Positions 43,092 to 52,535 of a stretch of 64,000 bases of DNA are shown here, piece by piece. The notes under the pieces were generated by a model, which worked only from the letters and a program-made list of their open reading frames with translations, did no database searches and was not told the origin of the DNA. Source of the stretch: Planctomycetota bacterium. Lineage in GTDB: Bacteria; Planctomycetota; OFTM77. The translations under genes and the position numbers were made by a program. The stretch is from the NCBI GenBank assembly GCA_029260795.1, contig JAJDCO010000063.1:1-64000 (forward strand), given 5' to 3'. Numbering within the stretch: position 1 is the stretch's first letter; each line of letters starts with the position of its first letter.

Positions 43092-44435
43092 TCAGCTGAG
43101 CAGGATCCGATGCAGCCGCTGGACGGCTTCAGCGGCGTCCTCCTCGTGGAGCACGAGGCTGAGGTTGATCTCGTTCGCACCCATGGAGATCATCTCGATG
43201 TTGAGGTGAGACAGAGCGCTGAAGATGCGGGCGCTGAGACCGGGCGTTCGCTTGAGCTGCTCGCCGACGACGGCGATGATCGTGCGCGATTCGGTCACGG
43301 CGACTCGGGAGAACACGGAGAGCTCCTCGCAGACGGGGCCGATCGGGGCGTCCGGCTCGACGGTCAGTGAGATGCTGACCTCGGCGGTCGCGACCAAGTC
43401 GACGCTGACCTCGTGCGTGCGAAATACGTCGAAGACGCGGGCGAGGAAGCCGGGTTGATCGAGCATGCGTGTCGAGTCGACCGTCAGCACGGTGATCGGG
43501 CTGCGACAGGCGAGGGCGGTCACGGCTCGCTCGCTGCGGGCCTCGGCGGTGATGGTCGTGAAGCCGCCCACGGGTCGATGCGTGTGGCGCACGGTGACGG
43601 GGACATTGGCATCGATGGCCGGCTGAATCGTGGCCGGGTGCAGCACCTTGGCACCGAACGCGGCCAGCTCGGCGGCCTCGGCAAAGCTCAGGTGCTCGAT
43701 CGGGTGCGCCTCGGGCACCAGACGTGGATCGCAGGTGAGGATGCCTTCGACGTCCGTCCAGATCTGGAGCTCCTCCGCACCGAGTGCCTCACCGAACAAC
43801 GCGGCGGAGTAGTCGCTTCCGCCTCGGCCTAGCGTGGTCGTGATGCCGTCGGCCGTCGATCCGATGTAGCCCTGCGTCACGATGATCTGGCCCGACCGCA
43901 GCAGTGGCCGCCAGTGCCGCTCGGCCAGCACCCGGATCTGCGGCCGGTCCGGGCGAGCTTTGCCAAAGCGGCCGTCCGTCCTCAGGATGGGGCGCGCGTC
44001 CTCCCAGGTGGCAGGCACCTGCTGGGCCAGCAACGCGTGGAAGAGCCGAGTCGAGAGCCGCTCGCCATAGCTGACGATCGCATCGAGGCTCCGCGGGCTC
44101 AGCTCGCGCAGCAGCGCTACGCCGCGCAGGAGCATGCTCAGCTCATCCTGATGTCGAGCGAGCGCATCCTCCAGATCGGATGGCACATGCTGGTCGAAGA
44201 GCTCGAGGCAAGTCTCCCAGTGCTCCCTGAGCACGGTGCCCAGCTCGTCGAGCGCGGCACTCTCGTCGCCACGCTCGGCGCTGGCCGCCGCCGAAAAGAG
44301 GCGGTCGGTCGTCTTGCCCATCGCCGAGAGCACGACGATCGGCTGCCGCGGTCGGGCCTGTACGACGAGGTCCACGACGCGGTGGAGACAGCCGGCATCG
44401 GCGACGGACGAGCCACCGAACTTCATGACCAACAT
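43092..44435 (-). CDS. lysC: Aspartate kinase
   Basis: 447 residues. The N-terminal amino-acid kinase domain has the signature [10 protein letters not shown], then VSYGERLS and [11 protein letters not shown] plus a substrate-site region ([18 protein letters not shown]). Two ACT domains follow (about 300-447, [23 protein letters not shown] and [23 protein letters not shown]), the sites for feedback by lysine or threonine. It makes aspartyl phosphate, the first step to diaminopimelate, lysine, threonine and methionine, and so feeds the MurE reaction. ATG 44435 has AAGGA about 10 nt upstream; ATG 44426 is an alternative. Not fused to homoserine dehydrogenase. Confidence 0.95.
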   Translation of the reverse strand: MLVMKFGGSSVADAGCLHRVVDLVVQARPRQPIVVLSAMGKTTDRLFSAAASAERGDESAALDELGTVLREHWETCLELFDQHVPSDLEDALARHQDELSMLLRGVALLRELSPRSLDAIVSYGERLSTRLFHALLAQQVPATWEDARPILRTDGRFGKARPDRPQIRVLAERHWRPLLRSGQIIVTQGYIGSTADGITTTLGRGGSDYSAALFGEALGAEELQIWTDVEGILTCDPRLVPEAHPIEHLSFAEAAELAAFGAKVLHPATIQPAIDANVPVTVRHTHRPVGGFTTITAEARSERAVTALACRSPITVLTVDSTRMLDQPGFLARVFDVFRTHEVSVDLVATAEVSISLTVEPDAPIGPVCEELSVFSRVAVTESRTIIAVVGEQLKRTPGLSARIFSALSHLNIEMISMGANEINLSLVLHEEDAAEAVQRLHRILLS

Positions 44436-44678
44436 CGGGCGGGAGTCCTTTGAGGTCGAACGGATCGGGACGCGAATCTGCCTGATGATCGCGGGGCGGA
44501 GGTCATCCGGCAAGAGAGCAATCGATCGGCTCGAGGTGTTCGAGTCGGCGTCGGGCTGACAGAAAGCGACCGACTCGGGTCGACCAGGCCGCGATCAGAC
44601 GATCGATGGCTGTCTCGGCGCCGCCCGAGACGTTAATCTGCGATCCCGATCAACGCGACAGCTGAAACCGAGACGCTC

Positions 44679-45632
44679 ATGACGAACTCCGCAAAAGCGA
44701 ACGGCCCCCGAGCCCTGATTCTCTTCCTCTTCCTGAGCTCGTTCGGAGCCTGTGGATCCGAGGACGCGACGACCCCCGTCGACACGGCCGCCTTGGAGAA
44801 GAAGCGTGCAGAGGCCGAGCGCTGGATGGAGCGCGGGATCTACCAGAAGGCGCTTCCGGCTTGGCAAGAGGTCGTCGAGGCGAGTCCCGATGACTGGGAA
44901 GCTCGCTTCCAGCTGGGACGCACCTTCATGGCCTACGGGGATCGCTTCAGCGCGGCGGCGGAGCAGCTCGCCGCCGCGGCGGAGATCGCTCCCGAGCAGG
45001 CAAAGATCCACCGCCAGCTCGGGATCGCCCGACGCTATCTCGGTTCTTGGATCCAAGCCCGGGACGCATTCGAGACGGCATTGCGGCTGCAGCCCGATCA
45101 TGCGCGCGCCCAGGCGTTGCTCGGCTTGACGCTGCTGGAGCTCGAAGACTGGGAAGGAGCGAAGACCGCCTTCGCCGAGTCTCGGCGCCTCGAGCCGCAG
45201 AATGTCGATGCGATCTATGGGGCCGGCGAGCTCCACCGTCGGCGTGATCGGCTCAGCGAGGCCACCGTGGACTATCGGGCGGCGCTCGTTGCCGATCCCT
45301 ATCATCTCGGTTCGAGGTGGCAGCTCGGCCTTTGTTTGCGGGACCTCGGCGAAAGTGAGTCCGCTCAGCGGCACCTGAAGATCCATCGCCTGATCAACTC
45401 GCTCTCCGACAACGTCGTCGATCGGACTCGCCCCGAGCTGGACCGGTTTCAACGGACTCTCGAGAGTATCCTCGCCCTCGAGCCGGAGAACTGGCGCGCT
45501 CTCGAAGATCTCGGAGCCGTCCTCGAGGCCCGAGAGGATCCGGATGCCGCGCGCGAGCGCTACCGAGCCGCACTCCAGATCCACCCGAACGCCAGCCGAG
45601 CCCAGCAGGCGCTCGAGCGATTGGGCCAGTAA
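44679..45632 (+). CDS. TPR lipoprotein
   Basis: 317 residues. A signal peptide with lipobox (SSFGAC) is followed by about six tetratricopeptide units (for example AHRR...YQKALPAWQEVVEASPDDWEARFQLGRTFMAYGD and ALLGLTLLELEDWEGAKTAFAESRRLEPQN). Planctomycete genomes often place such TPR proteins next to CRTAC1/ASPIC proteins, as here, with hemG lying between on the other strand. Likely a periplasmic scaffold. Function unknown. Confidence 0.85.
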   Translation: MTNSAKANGPRALILFLFLSSFGACGSEDATTPVDTAALEKKRAEAERWMERGIYQKALPAWQEVVEASPDDWEARFQLGRTFMAYGDRFSAAAEQLAAAAEIAPEQAKIHRQLGIARRYLGSWIQARDAFETALRLQPDHARAQALLGLTLLELEDWEGAKTAFAESRRLEPQNVDAIYGAGELHRRRDRLSEATVDYRAALVADPYHLGSRWQLGLCLRDLGESESAQRHLKIHRLINSLSDNVVDRTRPELDRFQRTLESILALEPENWRALEDLGAVLEAREDPDAARERYRAALQIHPNASRAQQALERLGQ

Positions 45633-45659
45633 GGCGAGAGTCGTGTGCGGCTGCGCTGC

Positions 45660-46217
45660 CTACCGTGCGGGGCTCTGCTTCTTGCCGTTGCTCAGCACCT
45701 CGTCGGCGAGCTCGTCGACGGCGTCCCAGTCCGTGTACTCCAGGTCGTGGCGGACATCGGCCTCGGGGTCCTCTTTTTGAACGATGCGCCGCATGATCCA
45801 GCGCTTGAAGAAGCCGTAGCGCTTCCAGCGCACCGCGCCGGCGATCGTCGTGGAGATGGTCGGACGCCAGCCGGTTTCGGCCAGGAACTCCTCGAGTAGG
45901 CGTCGGGCGGCCTGGCGCCCCTTCTCTTCGTGGCTGGCGGCGCTGAGGCTGACCGAGAAGAACGCGGACCTCGGGTGTTCATTGAGTGCCTCTCGATGTT
46001 GGCGCACCCACTCAGTCAACGCGGGAGAATGGTGACCGACATGAATGGACCCTCCGACCACGACCGCGGTGAGCTCCGACCATCGAGGAGCCTCGGACGC
46101 CTCGATAGGGCGGACCTCGACCGTGTACCCTTGCGCCCTCCAGCGCTCCTCGATGCGGTGGGCGATGCGCTCGGTTTGACCTTCGGCCGTGCTGAAAACG
46201 ATCAGGCAATCCGTCAT
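45660..46217 (-). CDS. hemG: Flavodoxin-like protoporphyrinogen oxidase HemG
   Basis: 185 residues, about the length of E. coli HemG (181). It starts with the flavodoxin FMN loop region LIVFSTAEGQTERIAHRI, then VVVGGSIHVGHHSPALTEWVRQHR, FFSVSLSAASHEEKGRQAARRLLEEF, and ends with the HemG-typical RYGFFKRWIMRRIVQKE...EYTDWDAVDELADEV. It oxidises protoporphyrinogen IX at the membrane using menaquinone; haem is needed for the cytochromes encoded nearby. ATG 46217 has GAGGAG upstream; a very long open frame continues upstream but is antisense to the CRTAC1 gene. Convergent with the TPR gene (27-bp gap). Confidence 0.9.
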   Translation of the reverse strand: MTDCLIVFSTAEGQTERIAHRIEERWRAQGYTVEVRPIEASEAPRWSELTAVVVGGSIHVGHHSPALTEWVRQHREALNEHPRSAFFSVSLSAASHEEKGRQAARRLLEEFLAETGWRPTISTTIAGAVRWKRYGFFKRWIMRRIVQKEDPEADVRHDLEYTDWDAVDELADEVLSNGKKQSPAR

Positions 46218-46298
46218 CGGGTGCTCCTCGCTCCGTTGCGCCGTCTCCGGCCTGCCGAGTATTCTGCGAACGCACGATCTGAAAACATCGAGAGAGGA

Positions 46299-48071
46299 AT
46301 GCACTTGGACCGACCGCCGAGATCGCCAGCTGGGACGCGAGCGATTGGGCCCGCCCAATCTGACTCGAGCACTTCTCGTCAGCTCTTCGGACTGCTGTTG
46401 CTTTGCCTCGCCGGCTGCGGCGACGACAGCGAGCCTGCGGACGTCGGGGGACCAGCCACTGACATGGCCGCCGCCGAGGGACGATACGTAGACGTCACCC
46501 AGGCGTTTGGCATCGACTTTCGACACGAGCACGGCGGGAGCGGCGAGAAGTTCTTGCCGGAGACGATGGGCTCCGGGGCTGCCTGGCTCGACTTCGACCG
46601 CGATGGCTGGTTGGATCTCTATCTCGTGAACAGCGCACCCTTGCCGGGATATGCGCCGAAGGCGCCGCCTCGGAATCACCTGTACCGAAATGTCGGGGGG
46701 AAGCGTTTCGAGAATGTGACGGAGCGAGCCGGCGTTGGCGACACCGGATACGGCATGGGTGCCTTCGCGGCCGACTACGATGGTGACGGTGACCCAGACC
46801 TCTACGTCACGAATCTGGGCTCGAACGTGCTCTACCGGAACGAGGGCGATGGCACCTTTCGTGACGTCACCGACTCGGCCGGTCTGGGCAACAAGTTCTG
46901 GGGCACGGCCGCGAGCTGGTTCGATGCGGATGGCGACGGTCTGCTGGATCTCTATCTGACCAACTACGTCTACTTCTCGGTCATGGGCCGCCCCGATCCC
47001 TGCGGGGATCCGAAGCCGGGCTGGCGGACCTACTGCCCCATCGACTTCTATCGAGCCCAGCCGGACGTGCTCTATCGCAATCGCGGAGACGGGACGTTCG
47101 AGGACATCACCGAAGCGGCCGGCTTGGTGGTCGAAGAGCCCGGGAAAGGGCTCGGCTGCGTTGCGACCGACCTGGACGACGACGGCGACCTCGACCTGTT
47201 CGTCGCCAACGACGGGACCCCGAACTTCCTGTTCCTCAATCGGGGAGACGGCACCTTCGAGGACGCCACGCTCATCTCCGGTGTCGGGTACAACGCCCTC
47301 GGCAAGACCGAAGCGTGCATGGGTGTCGCGGCCGGAGACCTCGACGGCGACGGAGACTTCGATCTCTTCGCGACGAACTTCAGCAACGAGTCGAATACCC
47401 TGTGGCAGAACGAGGGCGGTGGCGTCTTCGAAGACAGCACGGCTCGCTTTGGGCTCGCGACGAGCTCGCTGCCGCTGCTGGGCTTCGGCACCGCCGCGAT
47501 CGACGTCGATCAAGACGGTTGGCTCGATCTGGTCGTCGCCAACGGGCACATCCTCGACAACGTCAACCTCTACTACCAGAACATCGAGTTCGCCGAGCCG
47601 AATCTGCTCTACCTCGCTCGACCGAATGAGACGCGTGTGACCTTCGAGGAGGTCGGAGCGCGTTACGGCGAGGGATTCCGGCGCCCCGAGCCGTCGCGGG
47701 GGCTCGCGGTGGCGGACTGGGACAATGACGGCGATTGGGATCTGCTGATCACGAACAGCAATCAAGCGCCGACGTTGCTTCGCAACGACTCGCCGCGTCG
47801 TCACGGGTTCGTTCGGCTTCGCCTCCGTGGCACGAGCGGAAACCGCGACGCGATCGGTGCCCGTGTGATCGCCGAGGTGAGTGGTCGGAGCCAACACTTC
47901 GAGGTGCGAGCGGGCGAGAGCTACCTCAGCACGCACGACCCTCGTATCCTGATCGGTCTCGGGACCGCGAGCCAGATCGATCGCCTCGAGGTGCAATGGC
48001 CGGGCGGCGGGCGCCAAGTTCTGCGGGACGTTCCCGCCGGATCGGTGCAGGTCATCGAGGAGACTGATTGA
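46299..48071 (+). CDS. CRTAC1-type FG-GAP/VCBS repeat protein with ASPIC/UnbV domain, lipoprotein
   Basis: 590 residues. After a 28-residue polar N-terminus comes a lipobox (LLLLCLAGC). The body holds repeated FG-GAP/VCBS units with calcium-binding loops DxDxDG (DFDRDGWLDLYLVN, DYDGDGDPDLYVTN, DADGDGLLDLYLTN, DLDDDGDLDLFVAN, DLDGDGDFDLFATN, DVDQDGWLDLVVAN, DWDNDGDWDLLITN), forming a propeller. It ends in an ASPIC/UnbV domain (GARVIAEVSGRSQHFEVRAGESYLSTHDPRILIGLG). Probably an outer-surface binding protein. The start is uncertain: ATG 46299 has AGAGAGG only 1-2 nt away. It ends 38 bp before the serine hydrolase gene. Confidence 0.9.
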   Translation: MHLDRPPRSPAGTRAIGPAQSDSSTSRQLFGLLLLCLAGCGDDSEPADVGGPATDMAAAEGRYVDVTQAFGIDFRHEHGGSGEKFLPETMGSGAAWLDFDRDGWLDLYLVNSAPLPGYAPKAPPRNHLYRNVGGKRFENVTERAGVGDTGYGMGAFAADYDGDGDPDLYVTNLGSNVLYRNEGDGTFRDVTDSAGLGNKFWGTAASWFDADGDGLLDLYLTNYVYFSVMGRPDPCGDPKPGWRTYCPIDFYRAQPDVLYRNRGDGTFEDITEAAGLVVEEPGKGLGCVATDLDDDGDLDLFVANDGTPNFLFLNRGDGTFEDATLISGVGYNALGKTEACMGVAAGDLDGDGDFDLFATNFSNESNTLWQNEGGGVFEDSTARFGLATSSLPLLGFGTAAIDVDQDGWLDLVVANGHILDNVNLYYQNIEFAEPNLLYLARPNETRVTFEEVGARYGEGFRRPEPSRGLAVADWDNDGDWDLLITNSNQAPTLLRNDSPRRHGFVRLRLRGTSGNRDAIGARVIAEVSGRSQHFEVRAGESYLSTHDPRILIGLGTASQIDRLEVQWPGGGRQVLRDVPAGSVQVIEETD

Positions 48072-48109
48072 ATCGACTCTCATCACGACCTCTGACTGAG
48101 GAGATCCGC

Positions 48110-49228
48110 ATGGAGACCATGGTCCGTACCGCGTTCGTTTGGGCGCTCGCATTCTTGCTCGGAGCCCCCGACGTCACGGCCCAGTCGCGGATGGACGGCC
48201 TCCGAGAGCTCGTCGAGGCAGAGCGCCGCGCGCAGAAGATCCCCGGACTCTCGATCGCTCTCGTGGTCGAGGATCAGCTCGTGTGGTCCGAAGGCTTCGG
48301 CTTCGCCGACATCGAGTCCGGCAGCCGCGCCACCGGGGCCACCGTCTATCGCATCGGCAGCATCAGCAAGCCGATCGTCGCAACCGGCTTGATGCAGCTC
48401 GTCGAGCAGGACCGAGTCGACCTGGATGTCGACATCCGAACCTACCTGCCCGAGTGGCCCGAGAAGCGCTGGCCGATCACGACCCGCCACCTGCTGACCC
48501 ACACCTCTGGCATCCGCCATTACGGCGGCACCGAGTTCCTCAGCCGGGAGCTGTACACCGACCTCGTCGCACCCCTGGAAGTCTTCAAAGACGATCCGCT
48601 GCTGTTCGAGCCCGGCACGAAGTTCTCCTACTCGACCTACGGCTTCAATCTGGTCGCGAACATCATCGAGAGGGTCAGCGGCCAACGGATCGAAGAGTAC
48701 ATGCGCACGCACGTCTTTGAGCCGGCTTGGATGAACGACACGGGGCTCGAGAGCTGGGGGCGCATCCAAAAGGGCCGCTCTCGCTGGTATGCGCGGGTGG
48801 GCGATGACTTTGTCAACACGCCCTACGTCGACCTCAGCAACAAGTATGCGGGAGGTGGGCTGACGGCGACCGTCGAGGACCTGGCTCGCCTTCACCTCGG
48901 GTACGCTCGCGGCCGGCTGCTGAAGCCCGCCACGATCGAGCAAATGACGACTCGTCAGCAGCTCTCCAACGGATCGACGCACGACTGGGCGCTTGGCTGG
49001 CGCGTCGATCCCGCCATTCCGCTGCCGGACGGCAGCACGGCGCGCCGCGTCAGTCACAGCGGAGGGAGCATCGGCGCCACCTCTCTCTTTTGGCGCTTCC
49101 CCGAGCGAGGCCTCGCCCTCGCCCTCGTCACCAATGTCTCGAGCGATCGCGGGAAGATCCTTCAAGGCGTGCTGACACGCGTGCTGAAGCCCGAGGGGCG
49201 AGAGCCCGCCGGAGAGGGCGACCGCTAG
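48110..49228 (+). CDS. Secreted beta-lactamase-like serine hydrolase (class C/LACTB fold)
   Basis: 372 residues with a signal peptide ending near residue 25. Catalytic motifs of the serine beta-lactamase/DD-peptidase superfamily: SxxK as S84-ISK87 (GSISKP), the tyrosine motif in FSYSTYGFNL and the third motif HSGG (VSHSGGSIG). LTHTSGIRHYGG and YAGGGLTATVEDLARL are typical of the LACTB-type subfamily, which includes peptidases and esterases. Real substrate unknown; resistance to beta-lactams is not implied. ATG 48110 follows GAGGAGATC. Confidence 0.88.
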   Translation: METMVRTAFVWALAFLLGAPDVTAQSRMDGLRELVEAERRAQKIPGLSIALVVEDQLVWSEGFGFADIESGSRATGATVYRIGSISKPIVATGLMQLVEQDRVDLDVDIRTYLPEWPEKRWPITTRHLLTHTSGIRHYGGTEFLSRELYTDLVAPLEVFKDDPLLFEPGTKFSYSTYGFNLVANIIERVSGQRIEEYMRTHVFEPAWMNDTGLESWGRIQKGRSRWYARVGDDFVNTPYVDLSNKYAGGGLTATVEDLARLHLGYARGRLLKPATIEQMTTRQQLSNGSTHDWALGWRVDPAIPLPDGSTARRVSHSGGSIGATSLFWRFPERGLALALVTNVSSDRGKILQGVLTRVLKPEGREPAGEGDR

Positions 49229-49782
49229 GCCTGCCGACGCCCGGCCTCGTCAGCGGCTCTCGTCGATCGAGGGGCCGAGGCGCTCCAGCTGGGATCGTGC
49301 GACGCGCGTCCAGTCGTTGTCGGGGCGGAGAGGTCGACTGGCGAGCCGACGCAGCTCGTCGTAGGTGGCCGGGAACGCATTCCCGGAACGGGGGGGGGCC
49401 GCCACGCGATCCTCGAGGTGAGAGCGCATCGCTCTTGGCTCTGAGAGTTCGGGAGGGACGCTCGCGAGGAGCGTCCAGGGCAGGCACCCGTTTGCTCTCC
49501 CCTTCTAAAAGGACTCGATCGTCGCGGAGCGAGAAAAAACACAAAGAGGACGCCAGGATGCAAACGGAGTCCGTGCATCGGGCGCAGTCTCGAGTCGCCC
49601 GTGCTGTCGGGAAGAACCGTGCTCCTGCAGGTCGTCGATCACTCGACTGGCACTGTCAGCGCTCGCCTCGACTTCACGCTTCCTTGAGCGACTCGTCGAC
49701 GGCAACTCGAAACGTCAATGTCCGTATCTGCACGGACGGGCCCGCCTCACGATCACTCGCGGGGCGGGTCCTCTCTCAGACG
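49229..49782. other. Intergenic region with a short possible gene remnant
   Basis: These 554 bp lie between the serine hydrolase (plus) and the orphan secreted protein (minus, ending at 49783). They contain the short minus-strand frame at 49250-49429, a nine-G run (49390-49398) and no other supported feature. CGTGGCGCGG-like GC stems near 49750 might end transcription of the minus-strand gene. Confidence 0.4.
49250..49429 (-). pseudogene. Short frame resembling an ECF sigma region, possible gene remnant
   Basis: The 59-codon frame contains ATYDELRRLASRPLRP, which resembles the start of planctomycete ECF sigma factors (VYDELRRLA...LR). The rest (DNDWTRVARSQLERLGPSIDESR, then stop) does not. 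It is interrupted upstream by a stop and contains a nine-G run that could mask a frameshift. The match is short and may be chance. Confidence 0.2.
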
Positions 49783-52314
49783 TCAGCGAGCCGTGAGCGC
49801 TTTCAGTCGGGCCGCGATCCAATCCTCGAGAGGCTTCTCGATCAGCTTCGGATCGGGGCGCCCCTCGATCACGACGTCGTCGATACGATAGCGGAAGTCC
49901 CCGAAGACGAAGAAGCCGGTGTACCCGGCGCTGTATTCCTTTCGGCCCAGCTCGACGCGCTTGCGCTTGTCGCGAACACCGACCACCTTCTCACCCGTCC
50001 ATTCGACTCGGTCGTGATACTGCGTCCCGATCGTCGCCGGGAGCACCTTCTCGGTACGACCCCGCCACCAGCCCTTCTGGCACAGCACGAGCTGGCTGTC
50101 GGTGAAGGCGTAGAAGTCCCCGTTGGTGCCTTCGTCGCAGAGGATGCCGTAGAAGGCCAGCATCAGTAGGTCTTGACTGGTGTCGTCGTACTCGTCGATG
50201 CGGCCTTTCCACTCGAGGGAGGCCGGACCCATCAGGCGCAGCGAGTGACGCACGTAGCTGATGCGGTCGGCGACGAACTGACCGCCCTCGACTCGAAAGT
50301 CTTCGATCGCGGAACGATTCGAGAAATCGTGGTCCCAGCCTTCCATCAGGTGGGCCGCACCGTAGGCCTTCCAATCCTCACCCTGATCGGGAGTCGAGAA
50401 GTCGTAGCGAACGCGCACCGTGCCCGGCTGCGGTCCCGGCTCGACCTGACCTCGCACCAGCGGCCGGACGGCCTCGGTCGCATCGAAGGTCTCGATCAGC
50501 GCTTTTCGGAGCGCGTTTCGGTGGCGCGCGACGTAGGTGGGGAGGATATCTCGAGCGCTCTTGTCGGCCGCCGTCGAGGTGAAGACCTCGAGCCACGCGG
50601 CCGGAGAACCCTGTGCTTCGGCGAGCTGGTTCTCGAACACCACGGCAGCCGCCGCGCGCTCGTAGTCGGACCAGACGGCCTCGAGAGTGGCGATGTCGGC
50701 GTCCTTGCGTCGCGCGCTCGAGCGAGTCTTGCGTGCGCCTTCGAGGTCTCCGAGCGCGAGATGGACGGCGGCGAAGGCCAGGTAGTCCTCGCCTTCCCGC
50801 CACTTGAGACGACTGCGCGCCAAGACGACGAGCTCGTCCCAGCTCAGGGCTTCAGTCGGAACCCGGCGCTGCCCGCCGCCCCGCAGATCGAGCAGCAGCT
50901 CATCACCTTGTCGAGCCGTGACCGTGCCCCGGATGGCGTCGCCCGCGATCGTCAGGTCGAGCAGCGTACTCTGCTTCACCACGGCGGTGAGGAAGCGCTC
51001 CCGGAACGCTTGGAGTAGCTGGCCGTGCGCCTGATGGGCGGGGCCCAGCTCGTTCACGAGCTGGAGGTACTGGACGGTGCTCCCGGCGCGCAGGGCGCGG
51101 ATCGCAGCCGCCAAGCTCTCGAGCGGCGACCGCGTGGTCGTCGCCGTCGGTGCCGTCGGTGCCGGCTTCTCGTCCCGCTTGCGCAGGGCGCTGAAGGGAT
51201 CCGCCTGGGTGTTCGCGGCTCGGCTGATGGGGGGCGGTGCCGACAAGATCCGGTCGGCGGCCGCGCGTGCCGGGCCGATCTCCGGATGCTTCTGAACCCA
51301 AGTGAGCCAGGCGGTCTCGAGGTCAGCCGGCTCCGTCTTCAGTCGCTCGAAAAAGCGGTCGGCGGTGTAATCCGCGCTCAGCAGCTCGGAGAGCGCGCTC
51401 GTAAAACGGCTCTTCCATGGCTCGTTCTTCATCAGGAAGCCGACGAAGGTGTGGTACGCGGCGGGCCCCCAGCGCAGCAGCGCGTCTTGGGCGCTCAGCA
51501 GGCGCCGGTCCTTGAGAGTGCTCTCTCGTGCCGCTTCGCGGGTGGTCCCTTCGAGTGCCCAATCGTCGAGCACCCGCGTGAGATCGGCGAGCGGGACGAG
51601 CGGCTTGCTCCCGGAGACGCCCACGAGCAGGTCGGCCATTCGACCGCCCGCGACCTCACCGAATCGATGACGCGTTCGTCCGGCCACTTGGATCGGTCGG
51701 GCCTCGGCGAGGTGATCGGGGATCCCGACTCGCTGCCAGTGTGCGATGACCGACAGAATGCCGCGCGGCGAGTAGGCATCGAGGAGGAATCGACCCGACT
51801 CCTTCAGGGTCTGGTGTCGCTGCTGGTCGGGTGAGAGGCGAGTCCCGGTGCCGTCGGTACAGAGCACGAGGATGCGGTGGCGGTGGTCGTATCGCGCGAC
51901 GAGGCCCTCGGCGCGCATCTCGAACTGTCGATCGGCGAAGTGGCGCTCGAAGGTCTTGCGATCTGCGATGACGCTGATGGTGAAGCCTTCGAATCCGACC
52001 CGTCGGACCAGTCGTCCGGGCTCCACGAACGCCGTCTCGAAGTAGCGCCGTTGGTCGTCGAGCAGCGGCGCGATCTCGTCTCGGATGAGAGCGGCGATGA
52101 CGGGTGGCCCCGAGACGTGAAGGAGAAACGGCGCCGATTCGAGAATCGTGGTGCTGGGCAGCTTGGAGAAGAAGGCGTCCTTCTCGAGGAAAGCGCGGCG
52201 CTCGCGGGCCCAGTCTTCGAAGTCCTCGGTCGATCCCGTGACCGAAGGGGCGACCAGCCCGAGCGTCAGCGCGGCCAGAGTGGCGAGAGCGATACCGCGA
52301 TTCCAAGCGATCAT
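49783..52314 (-). CDS. Secreted protein of unknown function, possibly DUF1570-like N-terminus and jelly-roll C-terminus
   Basis: 843 residues with a signal peptide (MIAWNRGIALATLAALTLGLVAPSVTG). The N-terminal 250 residues (FEGFTISVIADRKTFERHFADRQF, YDHRHRILVLCTDGTGT, then HQTLKESGRFLLDAYSPRG) recall the peptidase-MA-like DUF1570 layout, but the zinc motif HExxH is absent, so it would be inactive. The middle contains a proline/threonine-rich linker (about 375-400). The last 220 residues are beta-rich (HSLRLMGPASLEWKGRIDEYDDTSQDLLMLAFYG), like a concanavalin-type or 3-keto-disaccharide-hydrolase-type jelly roll. All domain calls are tentative. ATG 52314 is chosen because it opens the signal peptide. 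Confidence 0.6.
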   Translation of the reverse strand: MIAWNRGIALATLAALTLGLVAPSVTGSTEDFEDWARERRAFLEKDAFFSKLPSTTILESAPFLLHVSGPPVIAALIRDEIAPLLDDQRRYFETAFVEPGRLVRRVGFEGFTISVIADRKTFERHFADRQFEMRAEGLVARYDHRHRILVLCTDGTGTRLSPDQQRHQTLKESGRFLLDAYSPRGILSVIAHWQRVGIPDHLAEARPIQVAGRTRHRFGEVAGGRMADLLVGVSGSKPLVPLADLTRVLDDWALEGTTREAARESTLKDRRLLSAQDALLRWGPAAYHTFVGFLMKNEPWKSRFTSALSELLSADYTADRFFERLKTEPADLETAWLTWVQKHPEIGPARAAADRILSAPPPISRAANTQADPFSALRKRDEKPAPTAPTATTTRSPLESLAAAIRALRAGSTVQYLQLVNELGPAHQAHGQLLQAFRERFLTAVVKQSTLLDLTIAGDAIRGTVTARQGDELLLDLRGGGQRRVPTEALSWDELVVLARSRLKWREGEDYLAFAAVHLALGDLEGARKTRSSARRKDADIATLEAVWSDYERAAAAVVFENQLAEAQGSPAAWLEVFTSTAADKSARDILPTYVARHRNALRKALIETFDATEAVRPLVRGQVEPGPQPGTVRVRYDFSTPDQGEDWKAYGAAHLMEGWDHDFSNRSAIEDFRVEGGQFVADRISYVRHSLRLMGPASLEWKGRIDEYDDTSQDLLMLAFYGILCDEGTNGDFYAFTDSQLVLCQKGWWRGRTEKVLPATIGTQYHDRVEWTGEKVVGVRDKRKRVELGRKEYSAGYTGFFVFGDFRYRIDDVVIEGRPDPKLIEKPLEDWIAARLKALTAR

Positions 52315-52535
52315 CCGTCGGCCTCGAGTTGAGTGTTCCGGGAGTCCCCTCGATTTTGGCCGAGTCTGAGACAACGGCACATCGGGATCAAGACCGCAGC
52401 CGAGGAGTGAGCGGCAGGTTCTCGGCTTCCATCACCGCGGACTCACGAAACGCCGCTCCGCACGCCCGGGGTCGCCCGCGGAGGGACGCCGGCCTGTGCG
52501 CCTCGAGACGAATGCTGTCAGCGGCTCGGCTCTCT

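Noticed and set aside
45930..46298. Upstream extension of the CRTAC1 frame
   Set aside because: It overlaps hemG in antisense, and the lipoprotein signal is placed correctly only with the start near 46299.
46218..48152. Upstream extension of the hemG frame to 830 codons
   Set aside because: HemG starts at 46217 with a good ribosome-binding site and normal length; the extension is antisense to the CRTAC1 gene.
48110..49228. Serine hydrolase interpreted as an antibiotic-resistance beta-lactamase
   Set aside because: The motifs define the superfamily only; the sequence resembles LACTB-type peptidases/esterases.
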